From CAJCIW01 sp963833965 (lineage in GTDB: Bacteria; Chlamydiota; Chlamydiia; Chlamydiales; Rhabdochlamydiaceae), in assembly GCA_963833965.1 (NCBI GenBank), contig CAWHZZ010000003.1, positions 1-64,000 of the forward strand: 64,000 nt of DNA, written 5' to 3'. The notes below the pieces were generated by a model. That model was not told the origin of the DNA. It saw nothing but the letters and a program-made list of their open reading frames with translations, and did no database searches. This document shows, piece by piece, positions 7,583-15,235 of the stretch. Position 1 is the stretch's first letter. The number at the start of each line of letters is the position of its first letter. Both the position numbers and the translations under genes were made by a program.

Positions 7583-7918
7583 ATGAACAGTTATTCCACT
7601 CCATCTAACATACAGAACCGTAGTATTCTTCATACAGCGGCTGATGGAAAAGTTATTGCTGATGTCATTTTTGCTGAGGAGACATATTGGTTGACTCAAC
7701 GTTCTATGGCTGAGTTATTTGGAGTGAATATACCGGCGATTTCAAAACATCTAAAAAATATTTATGAAAGTAAGGAGCTAAGCCCTGAGGCAACTATTTC
7801 CAAAATGGAAACAGTTCAAATGGAGGGGCAACGTCAAGTCGCACGGGAAGTTGAGGTTTATAACCTAGACAATGCTGACCAACTTTCTCATGCCGCCGAC
7901 ACCCAGCCTTTTGAGTAA
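7583..7918 (+). pseudogene. RhuM-family protein, N-terminal fragment
   Basis: 111 residues whose first ~96 follow the RhuM (SPI-3 virulence protein) family: GKVIADVIFAEETYWLTQRS, MAELFGVNIPAISKHLKNIY (helix-turn-helix-like), KMETVQMEGQRQVAREVE and VYNLD. Family proteins run to about 330 residues and continue with an ISVGYR-type segment after YNLD. Here the match stops and an unrelated tail (NADQLSHAADTQPFE) follows, so the gene is truncated by a deletion or insertion. Such genes are typical cargo of genomic islands. Confidence 0.75.
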
Positions 7919-7921
7919 GGT

Positions 7922-8197
7922 TTAAAAAGGCGGTAAGATATTAAATGGAAACCCACCAGAAAAAGAATCAAAAATTACCCCTATACCAAAATAAACAACA
8001 TCGATTGGTTTCATTATTTTAAATACGGGACGCGGCTGGGTGCCGAGCATATAAATCAGATAGCCGATAAGGGCTGTGAGGACAGCCCCAAACACATGAG
8101 CGTAATTTCTTCCGCTTAGCCAGAATAAAAGAGAGTAAATGAATACTCCCAGTAGGAAAAAAAAACCATTTCTAAAAGTACCTTTTTCTTTGGCCAT
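7922..8197 (-). CDS. Small membrane protein of unknown function
   Basis: 91 residues. After a basic start (MAKEKGTFRNG) there are two strongly hydrophobic helices, about residues 11-26 and 33-51 (HVFGAVLTALIGYLIYMLG), and a third weaker one near 66-78 (VVYFGIGVIFDSFSGG), so it is probably an inner-membrane protein. The family was not recognised. It is convergent with the truncated RhuM gene, whose stop lies 4 bp away, and downstream of the secreted protein at 8407-8886 on the same strand. Confidence 0.55.
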   Translation of the reverse strand: MAKEKGTFRNGFFFLLGVFIYSLLFWLSGRNYAHVFGAVLTALIGYLIYMLGTQPRPVFKIMKPIDVVYFGIGVIFDSFSGGFPFNILPPF

Positions 8198-8406
8198 AAC
8201 TGTTACTCATAAGGGTGAGGGGCTGGATTTTCGGGATGTTCAGGATCGTGAAACAGCCTTCTTAATCCTTTCACACAATTTTCCCAGAAACCTTGGCCTT
8301 TACAATATCTTAGGCATAATTGCTCCAGCCCAAATATACATCCATAGCATAGGAATTGAACACCAGCATGTGGGACTCTACTGCAAGCGTAAGCAGCTGC
8401 GACTGC

Positions 8407-8886
8407 CTATCCGTTGCACTGTAATTGGCAAGTTTCTTCAGGAGTCGCTTCAGGAAATCCAATTTTTTCAATACTTACTGCGTAACGCTTGGGGTTTTTT
8501 TGGAATTGCTGATAGATAGGACTTCGTTTGAACCAGTCAATATCTTCAATTCTTTCATTGAGTAAAGCTACTTCATAAACTAATTCATTGAATGCGACCT
8601 TAGCAAATAAATCCTGATTCAATAAATCGTAACAAAACATACTTCCACATATTGCCTGTAACAAGCAAGAAGGGTCTGATAGATGATTTTCTTGAATGTA
8701 TTGGATTACTTTTTCATATCTTTCAAGGGCTATTGCGTATTCACCCTTGGAAAAGTGCGAGTTAGCTTCCTCACTATATGTGAATAACGCTTTTTTGACG
8801 CGAGCCATTTCTTGAGCATATTCCACTTGCTGCGCAGCAAGGCAGCAAGTCAATCCTATCAAGATGGGGAAAGCATATATTTTCAT
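8407..8886 (-). CDS. Secreted small protein with TPR-like helices, unknown function
   Basis: 159 residues. The N-terminus MKIYAFPILIGLTCCLAAQQ is a clear signal peptide (a cysteine pair before the cleavage region could also allow lipidation). Residues about 35-75 (EEANSHFSKGEYAIALERYE) have the Y/A/G spacing of a tetratricopeptide helix pair, which suggests a protein-binding role in the periplasm or outside. A second helical segment follows. No specific family was recognised. It is the upstream gene of a possible minus-strand pair with 7922-8197. Confidence 0.6.
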   Translation of the reverse strand: MKIYAFPILIGLTCCLAAQQVEYAQEMARVKKALFTYSEEANSHFSKGEYAIALERYEKVIQYIQENHLSDPSCLLQAICGSMFCYDLLNQDLFAKVAFNELVYEVALLNERIEDIDWFKRSPIYQQFQKNPKRYAVSIEKIGFPEATPEETCQLQCNG

Positions 8887-9537
8887 CAGGCGAACCTCGT
8901 TCCAAGAAAATTTACATTGGATTGAGAAGCTTTAATGATAGGCAAATTTTTTAATATTTCCAAATTAAAAGTTTTTGAAAGCGTCACACCGCCCGCAAAT
9001 ACACACGAAGAAGCGAATCAATAATTTGAGTCGCTTGTGCATTTTCAGGTGGAAGCTTGGTCTTGACTGGCTGAATTTGTAGAAACTGGAGTGGGATCGT
9101 TCATAGCTATTTACCTCGCTTGGGAGAATTGGGATGAATAGCTTGTAGGATTAGGGGCGTTTTCAATTTCAAGAGTTTGGGACTTAGAAAACCAACGGCC
9201 AAAATAATCAAAATTCGCAGACAGGCTCTTATCCTTTGACGGGTAAAGTCTGCTATACCAGACTCGGCCATAAACTTGAATTTTATGCCCCGAATTTTTT
9301 CGTATGACAAAGCGTGGAGCTCGAAAGCCGTCTTCCTGCCAGCTGGCGAGAGCGACGCGCAGTCAGACGGAAAAAGGCGGGAGCAGAAAATCCAAGTTTA
9401 TGGCCGAGTCTAGTATAAGCAACATTGAGCAAGCGATAATAATCATTGGGACTGAAAAGAAGCTCGCTCCATTCAAATTTGAGATCAGGTCCTTTTTAAA
9501 TACAGAAAGTTGCTGACCTCAAATTTTTTCAAGAATA
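8887..9537. other. Non-coding or decayed stretch with an inverted repeat
   Basis: No intact gene is convincing here. On the minus strand near 8995-9090 a short frame reads PVKTKLPPENAQATQIIDSL and ends LLRVYLRAV-stop without a start codon in that frame, which could be the tail of a lost gene. Bases 9260-9284 and 9387-9411 form an inverted repeat with one mismatch (core GACTCGGCCATAAACTTG) separated by about 100 bp. Confidence 0.4.
9260..9411. repeat. Inverted repeat pair (25 bp, one mismatch), ~100 bp apart
   Basis: The left arm AGACTCGGCCATAAACTTGA and the reverse complement of the right arm (AGACTCGGCCATAAACTTGG) agree at 24 of 25 positions, and similarity continues outside into GCTATACC/GCTTATACT. 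The unit could be a small MITE or a recombination scar; no ORF of note lies between the arms. Confidence 0.5.
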
Positions 9538-9654
9538 TTACAGATCTCTGATGTGGCGAGACAATTTTTGTAGATCTCTAGAAACTTCTTTCAGTTTTTT
9601 TTCAAGAATGGCTTTTCTACGTCTAAAGTATTTTGTGGTGATCGTTTTTTTCAT
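9538..9654 (-). CDS. Very small basic helical protein (38 residues)
   Basis: This gene starts at ATG 9654 with a strong AAGGAGA Shine-Dalgarno 7 bp upstream and ends at TAA 9538-9540. The product begins MKKTITTKYFRRRKAI and continues with EKKLKEVSRDLQKLSRHI, a highly charged, probably amphipathic helix. The ribosome binding site is the main reason to believe it is expressed. The function is unknown; a nucleic-acid-binding or membrane-associated peptide is possible. It stands alone, with the nearest genes more than 500 bp away. Confidence 0.45.
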   Translation of the reverse strand: MKKTITTKYFRRRKAILEKKLKEVSRDLQKLSRHIRDL

Positions 9655-10233
9655 ATAAGTCTCCTTATTTTGGTTTTCTTATGTCCCTTAGAAAGAGTCA
9701 TAAAACTTCAATCTTCGTGCTTTTGTGATCTTTTTGTCCTTTCAGGGCATTGGATTGATCGAGAGCTGAATCAACATAGCCTGCTTTTTCATAGCTTAAT
9801 TTAGGAGCGGGGTATTTGAGGACAAATGCAATACATCATCAGCTATCTTTAATATACATAATTATTATTATACTTAACAACAATTAATTATTATTGATTT
9901 GATTAAATAATCAATCTAACTCGTTGAAATAGTTGCGATTGCATTCTATTTTGCCAAGCCGAGCTTGCCCATCAAAAAACCCAATCGAAAGTTCGGAATG
10001 CATCCAGCCTGGACTCGAACGCCGCCCCCGAAGGGAGGAGCGGCCGGGGGCTTTTTGAGAAGTTGGGAAGATTTTCATATGAACTCTAAATCGCTTATAC
10101 TCAGCAATTTTGTGAGGACCTGGGTTCGGGCACAAAGATCTTGTGCTATTCCGTTATCGTTTTATTTGATTGTCCAAAACGGAGTCTTCTCCTTTGAGGA
10201 GTTCTTCAAAGTGCTGATTAATCGATAGGTGTA
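9655..10233. other. Intergenic stretch, AT-rich then a GC-rich hairpin
   Basis: No credible gene was seen. Bases about 9840-9910 are very AT-rich (ATAATTATTATTATAC-like). At 10021-10056 a GC-rich stem (GCCCCCG ... CGGGGGC) is followed by TTTTTG on the + strand, a terminator-like form, preceded by the 12-mer CCTGGACTCGAA shared with the palindrome at 7.3 kb. Short frames on both strands through this hairpin look like chance. Confidence 0.4.
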
Positions 10234-10773
10234 CTACATCAATTTAGTCTTTCGTTCTGAAAGAATGCGTTCCACCTGTTTACGCTTGTCTCTGTGGATG
10301 GCGGCGCAGTTTCTCCGAAATTCGAAGAGCGCAACTTCGGGGAAGCGAATGTAGAGTTCAAGTCGCTTCATAACATCTCTTCCGCCAGAGCGTCCATTCT
10401 CGATGGAGATGAGTGTTTTTGCCCCGATGGCAAATCCGATGGCAAATTCTCGCGTTGTTAACCCAAGTTCCTGGCGAAAGACTTTCAATTCTTCTGTTCC
10501 CAGGGGATCTTGCTTTTTTCGTTCAAAAATGAACGAGGAGGGACCTCTTTTCCCAATGGTGGTGAGCAAAACAAAGGGATCTTGTTCGGTTACTTCAATA
10601 TTTTCGGCTGCGCAATATTCTTGATATGCAGGATTTTCTCGCGAAGGGAGCCGATCGATAAATGGCTCAAAAAGAGTGGGAGAGGTGAATTTTTTCGGAC
10701 TTAACGGCAACTCAGGTCCCAATGGAATGAGATTCGCACGCAAGTAAGCTTTATCATAGGCGAAAACATACAT
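10234..10773 (-). CDS. HipA N-terminal-domain (HipS-like) protein fused to an XRE-type HTH, no kinase partner
   Basis: 179 residues with two parts. Residues about 1-80 match the HipA N-subdomain 1 (FAYDKAYLRANLIPLGPELP, LSPKKF, FIDRLPSRENPAYQEYC, LTTIGKRGPSSFIFE), the piece that occurs as the separate HipS protein in HipBST systems. Residues about 92-150 form a helix-turn-helix (LKVFRQELGLTTREFAIGFA followed by IGAKTLISIENGRSGGRD). HipA-type kinases normally continue for another ~300 residues, and no kinase gene is present on either side. The protein may be an orphan DNA-binding antitoxin or regulator. TTACATCA boxes upstream (11150-11272) and a related TACATCAA near 10236 could be binding sites. 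Confidence 0.7.
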   Translation of the reverse strand: MYVFAYDKAYLRANLIPLGPELPLSPKKFTSPTLFEPFIDRLPSRENPAYQEYCAAENIEVTEQDPFVLLTTIGKRGPSSFIFERKKQDPLGTEELKVFRQELGLTTREFAIGFAIGAKTLISIENGRSGGRDVMKRLELYIRFPEVALFEFRRNCAAIHRDKRKQVERILSERKTKLM

Positions 10774-10835
10774 ATGTTTTCTAAAATTATATGTTAATTC
10801 GCCAACGCTCCAGATAGACGAGCACGGAGGGCACT

Positions 10836-11123
10836 TTACCGGTTGTAATATGCATCGATCACCTCTTTAAGTTCTTGGTATCTTCTGTGTAGGAGCCTAG
10901 AAAATGCAGCTTTCCTTGTGTGAGAAATAAAGCTTATGTTCACTAAATCGATGATTTCTTGAAATGCGATAGAGAGATGGAATTGTGTAACGAGCTCTTC
11001 AAATCCCATCTCGCAAAAATCGAGAGCATATTCGCGCATTTTCGGTTCTTTAGAGCGAGAGGAATGGATTTTTCCACATGGTTCTAATATCGCCTCTAAA
11101 AAATTCTCCTCTTCGATTCCCAA
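10836..11123 (-). CDS. Hypothetical protein, 95 residues
   Basis: A helical, acidic-start protein (MGIEEENFLEAILEPCGKIH) with a C-terminal half rich in aromatic and leucine residues (FQEIIDLVNISFISHTRKAA, then LLHRRYQELKEVIDAYYNR). No signal peptide, membrane segment or known motif was recognised. It lies 62 bp upstream of the HipA-N/HTH gene on the same strand and could be co-transcribed with it, which would make it a candidate partner, but this is only positional inference. The start codon has no strong ribosome binding site (GGAAG lies somewhat far upstream). Confidence 0.45.
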   Translation of the reverse strand: MGIEEENFLEAILEPCGKIHSSRSKEPKMREYALDFCEMGFEELVTQFHLSIAFQEIIDLVNISFISHTRKAAFSRLLHRRYQELKEVIDAYYNR

Positions 11124-11149
11124 GCTGGAAGGATTGTCGTAGGTAGGAT

Positions 11150-11272
11150 TTACATCATTCCTGCATTGGTGTCAATGTGAGTCAAAAATTAATACATTTA
11201 ACTTGTTGGTAATCAGTTTGATATATGTGATGTAATGTTGCCTCATTGCCTTTGTGGTGTAATCTTACATCA
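11150..11272. promoter_or_regulatory. Three TTACATCA/TGATGTAA boxes upstream of the HipS-like operon
   Basis: The octamer TTACATCA occurs at 11150-11157 and 11265-11272, and its reverse complement TGATGTAA at 11228-11235, all within 123 bp upstream of the 10836-11123 gene. Spaced, mixed-orientation copies suit an operator for a small HTH protein such as the neighbouring HipA-N/HTH fusion. Confidence 0.4.
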
Positions 11273-11546
11273 ATTTTTCATAGTTAATGGGATACCCAGA
11301 GTCATTTGGATAGGTACCTCGATTTGCCGTAATGTCAAGGCGGTATTTTGGGACAAGAATGGGACAGTTTCGCGGGATTAGAGAGCAACATCAGTCCGAA
11401 TTAAAAAATAAGCTTGAAATTTGTCTTGCAAATTTCAAACATTTTTTCAGATAATTGACGCCAATCAAGTTTTTTTCAGCTGCTCTTCAAAGCTGCTGAA
11501 GATGTGGCGGGAGACACGGAAAAAACTTGTGTAACCGGAGGCCCTT
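11273..11546. other. Intergenic region upstream of the beta-propeller gene
   Basis: It contains a stem-loop at about 11414-11437 (TGAAATTTG, loop, CAAATTTCA) followed by ATTTTTTC, a terminator-like shape on the + strand with no obvious upstream + gene. A second weak stem lies near 11479-11502 (TCAGCTGCT / AGCTGCTGA). The ribosome binding site GGAGG lies just before ATG 11547. Confidence 0.35.
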
Positions 11547-12764
11547 ATGAAATATTTGACTTATTTATTGTTTTTTTTGGGTTCTGCAAGTTCTGTTTTC
11601 GGGACAACGCCGCATGCGTATGTATGCAATCAGCTTGGCAACTCAGTCACCGTTATTGATGTGTCATCCGATACAACTGCCTCAATTTTTGGATTTACCA
11701 ATCCCCGCACAGTCCATCTGAACCCAGAGGGAACTCTTGCCTTTATAGGATCTGATGACAATACACTCCGCGTGATCCAAACAACAACCCATCTCGTGCT
11801 GCCTTATGTTGTCAGTGTCAATCATCCTGTAGCGATGGCGGTCACTCCGAACGCCGATTTCATCTATGTCGCAAGCAATGACAACACGGTCAGCGTCGTC
11901 GACACATCCACTTATACGGTTGTAGCTTTGATCTCTGGATTCGATGATCTTCAAGACATCAAAATAACGCCAAATGGCAACTTTGCCTATGTCACCAATG
12001 CCGGCAACAACACAGTAAGCGTGATCGATACGTCGAGCAACACAGTCGTGGATACGATTATAGGTTTCCATAAACCGGTTGGCCTGACACTATCAGTAGA
12101 CGGAACATTCGGATATGTCACGGAGACAAGCAATAATACCGTTTCTGTCATCGATCTTTTGACGAATACAATCTCCGATGTCATTTTTGGCTTCAATTAT
12201 CCTGCTTATGCTGCTGCTTCTCCAGATAAAAATTTCATCTTTGTGGCCAATACAGGGTCCGACACAGTAAGCATTGTCCGGACAAGTGATAATTTCTCAG
12301 TTTTCGAAATCCCAATCCCTACACCTAAAAGCATGGCGGTATCAGATGATGGATCTTTTCTCTATGTAGGAAGTGATGTGGGAACAGTATATAAAGTCGA
12401 CCTTATCAGTTATCTCATCGTTTCAGCAATTCCAGGATTTGATAATCCTTCGAATATCGCCTTGACTGACAACAATCCTGCTGCCACAACTGTCAACGGA
12501 TGTCTAAATAACACCGATCCCATGAATCTTATGACTCTAATCTCATGGGAACAGGGTGTCGGAACCCCGACACAGTTTAGAATCTACCGCGATGCGGGTC
12601 TAGCTCATTATGTGGCAACCGTTCCCGGAACAGACTTGCAATTTATAGAATCCAATCTGGTTGCAGGACAGTCTTATTCCTATTATGTCGTAGCTGACTA
12701 TGCAAATGGTTTTAGCGCTACGATCGGGTATGTCCGAGTGACCCCCACTCGGATTTGCCAATAA
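11547..12764 (+). CDS. Secreted YVTN-type beta-propeller protein with C-terminal Fn3-like segment
   Basis: 405 residues. The signal peptide MKYLTYLLFFLGSASSVFG is followed by about seven 40-residue YVTN-type blades, each with the pattern AYVTNAGNNTVSVIDTSSNT followed by a glycine-rich turn (residues about 22-310), which fold as a seven-bladed propeller. Residues about 325-400 (LISWEQGVGTPTQFRIYRDA ... SYYVVADYANG) resemble a fibronectin type III module. Such proteins act outside the cytoplasm as binding platforms; no catalytic residues are visible. The gene has its own GGAGG site and stands alone. A second propeller protein, without the Fn3-like part, is at 24008-24988. The dispersed repeat R1 begins 2 bp after its stop codon. 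Confidence 0.8.
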   Translation: MKYLTYLLFFLGSASSVFGTTPHAYVCNQLGNSVTVIDVSSDTTASIFGFTNPRTVHLNPEGTLAFIGSDDNTLRVIQTTTHLVLPYVVSVNHPVAMAVTPNADFIYVASNDNTVSVVDTSTYTVVALISGFDDLQDIKITPNGNFAYVTNAGNNTVSVIDTSSNTVVDTIIGFHKPVGLTLSVDGTFGYVTETSNNTVSVIDLLTNTISDVIFGFNYPAYAAASPDKNFIFVANTGSDTVSIVRTSDNFSVFEIPIPTPKSMAVSDDGSFLYVGSDVGTVYKVDLISYLIVSAIPGFDNPSNIALTDNNPAATTVNGCLNNTDPMNLMTLISWEQGVGTPTQFRIYRDAGLAHYVATVPGTDLQFIESNLVAGQSYSYYVVADYANGFSATIGYVRVTPTRICQ

Positions 12765-12765
12765 T

Positions 12766-12834
12766 CATTGAAGAACTCCTCCTTGTAAAGGAGGAGATTC
12801 TTCGACGGTTAAGGACGGGCGTTCTAGCGTACCG
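12766..12834 (-). repeat. Dispersed palindromic repeat R1, copy 1
   Basis: On the minus strand it reads GTACGCT..., CTTAACCGTCGAAGAATC, then the stem CTCCTCCTTTACAAGGAGGAG, then TTCTTCAAT. It matches copies at 19149-19214 and 59854-59984 almost exactly. The inner hairpin (GAAGAATCTCCTCC / GGAGGAGTTCTTC) is the most conserved part. It lies directly after the propeller gene and may serve as its transcript end. Confidence 0.75.
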
Positions 12835-12969
12835 TCAAAGGCCGGTATCTACCCAAGTTGATGATAAGACTTGGGTAGATAATGCATCTGACATCTCTTT
12901 AAAAGTTCCCCAGGTCGAAAGAAAAATCCATCAAAAATCTCCCAGAGGGTTAATTGGCGATAGGCCCAA

Positions 12970-14442
12970 TTACCTTAATCCTTTCGAGACAAGCCAACGA
13001 TCCAGGAGGTCGAATCCCAATTGTACTAAGATAGCGAGCAGAGAAACGGGAATGGCGCCCGCTAGGAGAATTTTCGTGTTATTGAGAGCTAGACCTGTCA
13101 CGATGAGCTCGCCAAGACCGCCAGCGCCAATCAGTGCGGCAATGGTGGCCATGCCGACGTTGAGGACGGCGGCTGTCTTCACGCCGGCTAAAATCGTTCG
13201 TGCGGCAAGAGGAAGCTCAACTAGAACCAGGCGATGGAGCAAAGGAAGGCCTAGAACAATGGCCGATTCTCTGAGTGGATTTGGAATGTCGCTCAAGCCT
13301 GTATAAGTATTGCGCACGATAGGATAGAGGGCGTAGAAAAATAGAGCGATCAGGGCAGGGATTGTCCCGATTTTTTGAAGCAAAGGAATCAAAAAAGCAA
13401 AGAGAGCTAATGAGGGAATTGTGTGAATGACGCCCACAAAATTTAAAATGACATATCGCGCGGAAAAATTAGCCAAAATTCCCAGAGGAATACCCACTAA
13501 AATAGCAGGAATGAGAGAACCAAATACGAGAAATAAATGCTGCTTTGTCATTCGCCAAAGACCTAGGTCCCATACATACTGCAAAAAAGAAGTTTCATGA
13601 GAATCTGTTGAGTTTGCCAAGAAATTGCGTGCAATCTTCTCAAAGTTTTCTCCCTCCAGTTCTGCTCTACCATTCATCATTAGCATCTCTTCATTGGAGA
13701 TGCGCCCGGATAGCGTTTGCAGGGCTGTCCATATCTGCGGAAACTTTTGGGGGACATCCAAGCGATAGAGTAAAATGGCATCATAGAGGGGAAAAAAATG
13801 GAGATCATCTTCTAGAATTTGAAAATGATATTTCTCAATTTTAGGATCCGTACTATAAATATCTGTCACGTCGATCTGCCTACTCCTTAACGCTTCGTAG
13901 CTTAAACTATGGTCAATGCCAATCACGTCGTCTTGAGGAAGTTGGTAGGCTCTTTTAATTTCTTCCCAACCATCCGCTCTCTTTAAGAATTCTGGCGAGA
14001 ATCCTATTTTCAAATGAGGATATCTTTTGAGATCAGACATGCTATGAATATGGAGCTCATACATTTGCTCTTGACGCATAGCGAATGCATAAGTGTTGTT
14101 AAATCCTAGTAGAATAGCAGCTCCAAGTCCCAATGGTTGAAGTTTGCTATTTAAAGTCTCTACATCCACTTTTTGGTCAATGGGCAACTTGAGAATTTCT
14201 TGAGCGATGGTTCCAGTATATTCGGCGTAAAGGTCGATGACTCCTTCATTTAAGGCGGTGAAGGCAATACCAGTATTACCGAGACCTGATGTATAAACCA
14301 CTTTAGCTTCACCCGTTTCTTCGGCCACCTGCTTGACGATTTCGCCCAAAATATAAGATTCTGTAAAGCGTTTGGAGCCGATGGTGAGGGTGTCTTCGGC
14401 GTAAAGAGGCAGGCATAAGAAAGTAAGAAGGATCAAGCGCAT
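12970..14442 (-). CDS. Osmoprotectant ABC transporter, substrate-binding protein fused to permease
   Basis: 490 residues. The signal peptide (MRLILLTFLCLPLYA) is followed by an OpuAC/YehZ-type substrate-binding domain, residues about 17-280: LTIGSKRFTESYILGEIVKQ, GVIDLYAEYTGTIAQEIL, and the LSYEALRSRQIDVTDIYSTD region that contributes aromatic and charged ligand contacts. Residues about 295-490 form a permease domain with five to six membrane helices and the coupling segment LRESAIVLGLPLLHRLVLVE. Family function is uptake of glycine betaine, choline or related quaternary amines. Fusion of binding protein and permease is known in this family. The ATG overlaps the end of the upstream ATPase gene by 10 bp. 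Confidence 0.9.
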   Translation of the reverse strand: MRLILLTFLCLPLYAEDTLTIGSKRFTESYILGEIVKQVAEETGEAKVVYTSGLGNTGIAFTALNEGVIDLYAEYTGTIAQEILKLPIDQKVDVETLNSKLQPLGLGAAILLGFNNTYAFAMRQEQMYELHIHSMSDLKRYPHLKIGFSPEFLKRADGWEEIKRAYQLPQDDVIGIDHSLSYEALRSRQIDVTDIYSTDPKIEKYHFQILEDDLHFFPLYDAILLYRLDVPQKFPQIWTALQTLSGRISNEEMLMMNGRAELEGENFEKIARNFLANSTDSHETSFLQYVWDLGLWRMTKQHLFLVFGSLIPAILVGIPLGILANFSARYVILNFVGVIHTIPSLALFAFLIPLLQKIGTIPALIALFFYALYPIVRNTYTGLSDIPNPLRESAIVLGLPLLHRLVLVELPLAARTILAGVKTAAVLNVGMATIAALIGAGGLGELIVTGLALNNTKILLAGAIPVSLLAILVQLGFDLLDRWLVSKGLR

Positions 14443-15179
14443 GGCATCTCGATGGAATATTGTTGTGCTCGGATGAAATCCGTGACAAAAGGCACTGCAG
14501 GAGAATGGATCAAATCTTGAAGAGAACCTTTTTGAATGATCTTCCCAAGCCGCATCAAAATAATTTCATTTCCTAAATAGGCTGCCTCGCGCATATCGTG
14601 GGTCACTAAAATAACCGTCTTTCGGAGATAGGAAAAAATCTGTTTAAGGTGCTGCTGCAATTCAATGCGTATAATGGGATCAAGAGCTGCAAGCGGTTCA
14701 TCTAAAAAAATATAGTCTGGATCGAGCATGAGGGCTCGCATTAAGCTCACTCGCTGCCGCTCCCCACCAGATATCCATAAAGGATAAGAATGCAAAATGT
14801 CGAAGGGAAGTTGAACGAGATCGCGCAATTCAGCAATGCGCTTATCAATAGCTGCAGAAGAATGTCCTAGAAAGCGAGCAAACAGAGAAACATTATCTTT
14901 AACATTTAGGTGAGGAAATAATCCTCCATCTTGGATGACATAGCCAATTTTTCGGCGCAAAAGATTGATATTTTTATCCTTAACTTCTTCGTCGTCAAAA
15001 AAGATTTGTCCATCTGAGGGAGGAATTAATCTCACAATGAGCCGAAGTATAGTAGATTTACCACAACCACTTGGACCAATTAAAACGGTTGTCTTTCCAT
15101 CCTGAATGGTCAAAGTAGTCGGTTCTAATGCTTGGTGCTGATCGAAATACTTGGAAACTTTTTTGAGTAAGATAGTCAT
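14433..15179 (-). CDS. Osmoprotectant ABC transporter ATP-binding protein
   Basis: About 248 residues from the ATG at 15179 (MTILLKKVSKYF); an in-frame ATG at 15197 adds six residues. Walker A is GPSGCGKST, the Q-loop region IGYVIQDGGLFPHL is typical for the OpuCA/ProV class, the signature is WISGGERQRVSL and Walker B is YIFLDEPLAALDP, followed by a switch histidine in VILVTHD. There is no C-terminal CBS pair, unlike OpuCA itself, so the protein is the short form. It powers the fused binding protein/permease encoded immediately downstream (10-bp overlap). Its start is divergent from the flavoprotein gene at 15236, with about 55 bp for both promoters. Confidence 0.9.
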   Translation of the reverse strand: MTILLKKVSKYFDQHQALEPTTLTIQDGKTTVLIGPSGCGKSTILRLIVRLIPPSDGQIFFDDEEVKDKNINLLRRKIGYVIQDGGLFPHLNVKDNVSLFARFLGHSSAAIDKRIAELRDLVQLPFDILHSYPLWISGGERQRVSLMRALMLDPDYIFLDEPLAALDPIIRIELQQHLKQIFSYLRKTVILVTHDMREAAYLGNEIILMRLGKIIQKGSLQDLIHSPAVPFVTDFIRAQQYSIEMPCA

Positions 15180-15235
15180 TATAATTTCTATAATCAAAAT
15201 ACAAGAATGTGTACATAAAGAAAAAAGGAGAAACG

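Noticed and set aside
8139..8519. 126-codon + strand frame
   Set aside because: It overlaps two better-supported minus-strand genes (signal peptide and membrane protein) and shows no motif.
10005..10060. Possible tRNA on the minus strand (TTCGAGTCC T-loop-like)
   Set aside because: No anticodon arm or acceptor pairing could be found around it.
9965..10228. 87-codon + frame and its antisense 74-codon partner
   Set aside because: Both run through a GC-rich hairpin and match no family; composition looks random.
12755..13306. Open frame starting IIEELLLVKEEILRRL on the + strand
   Set aside because: The start is repeat R1 and the rest is antisense to the osmoprotectant permease; it is not homologous to anything seen.
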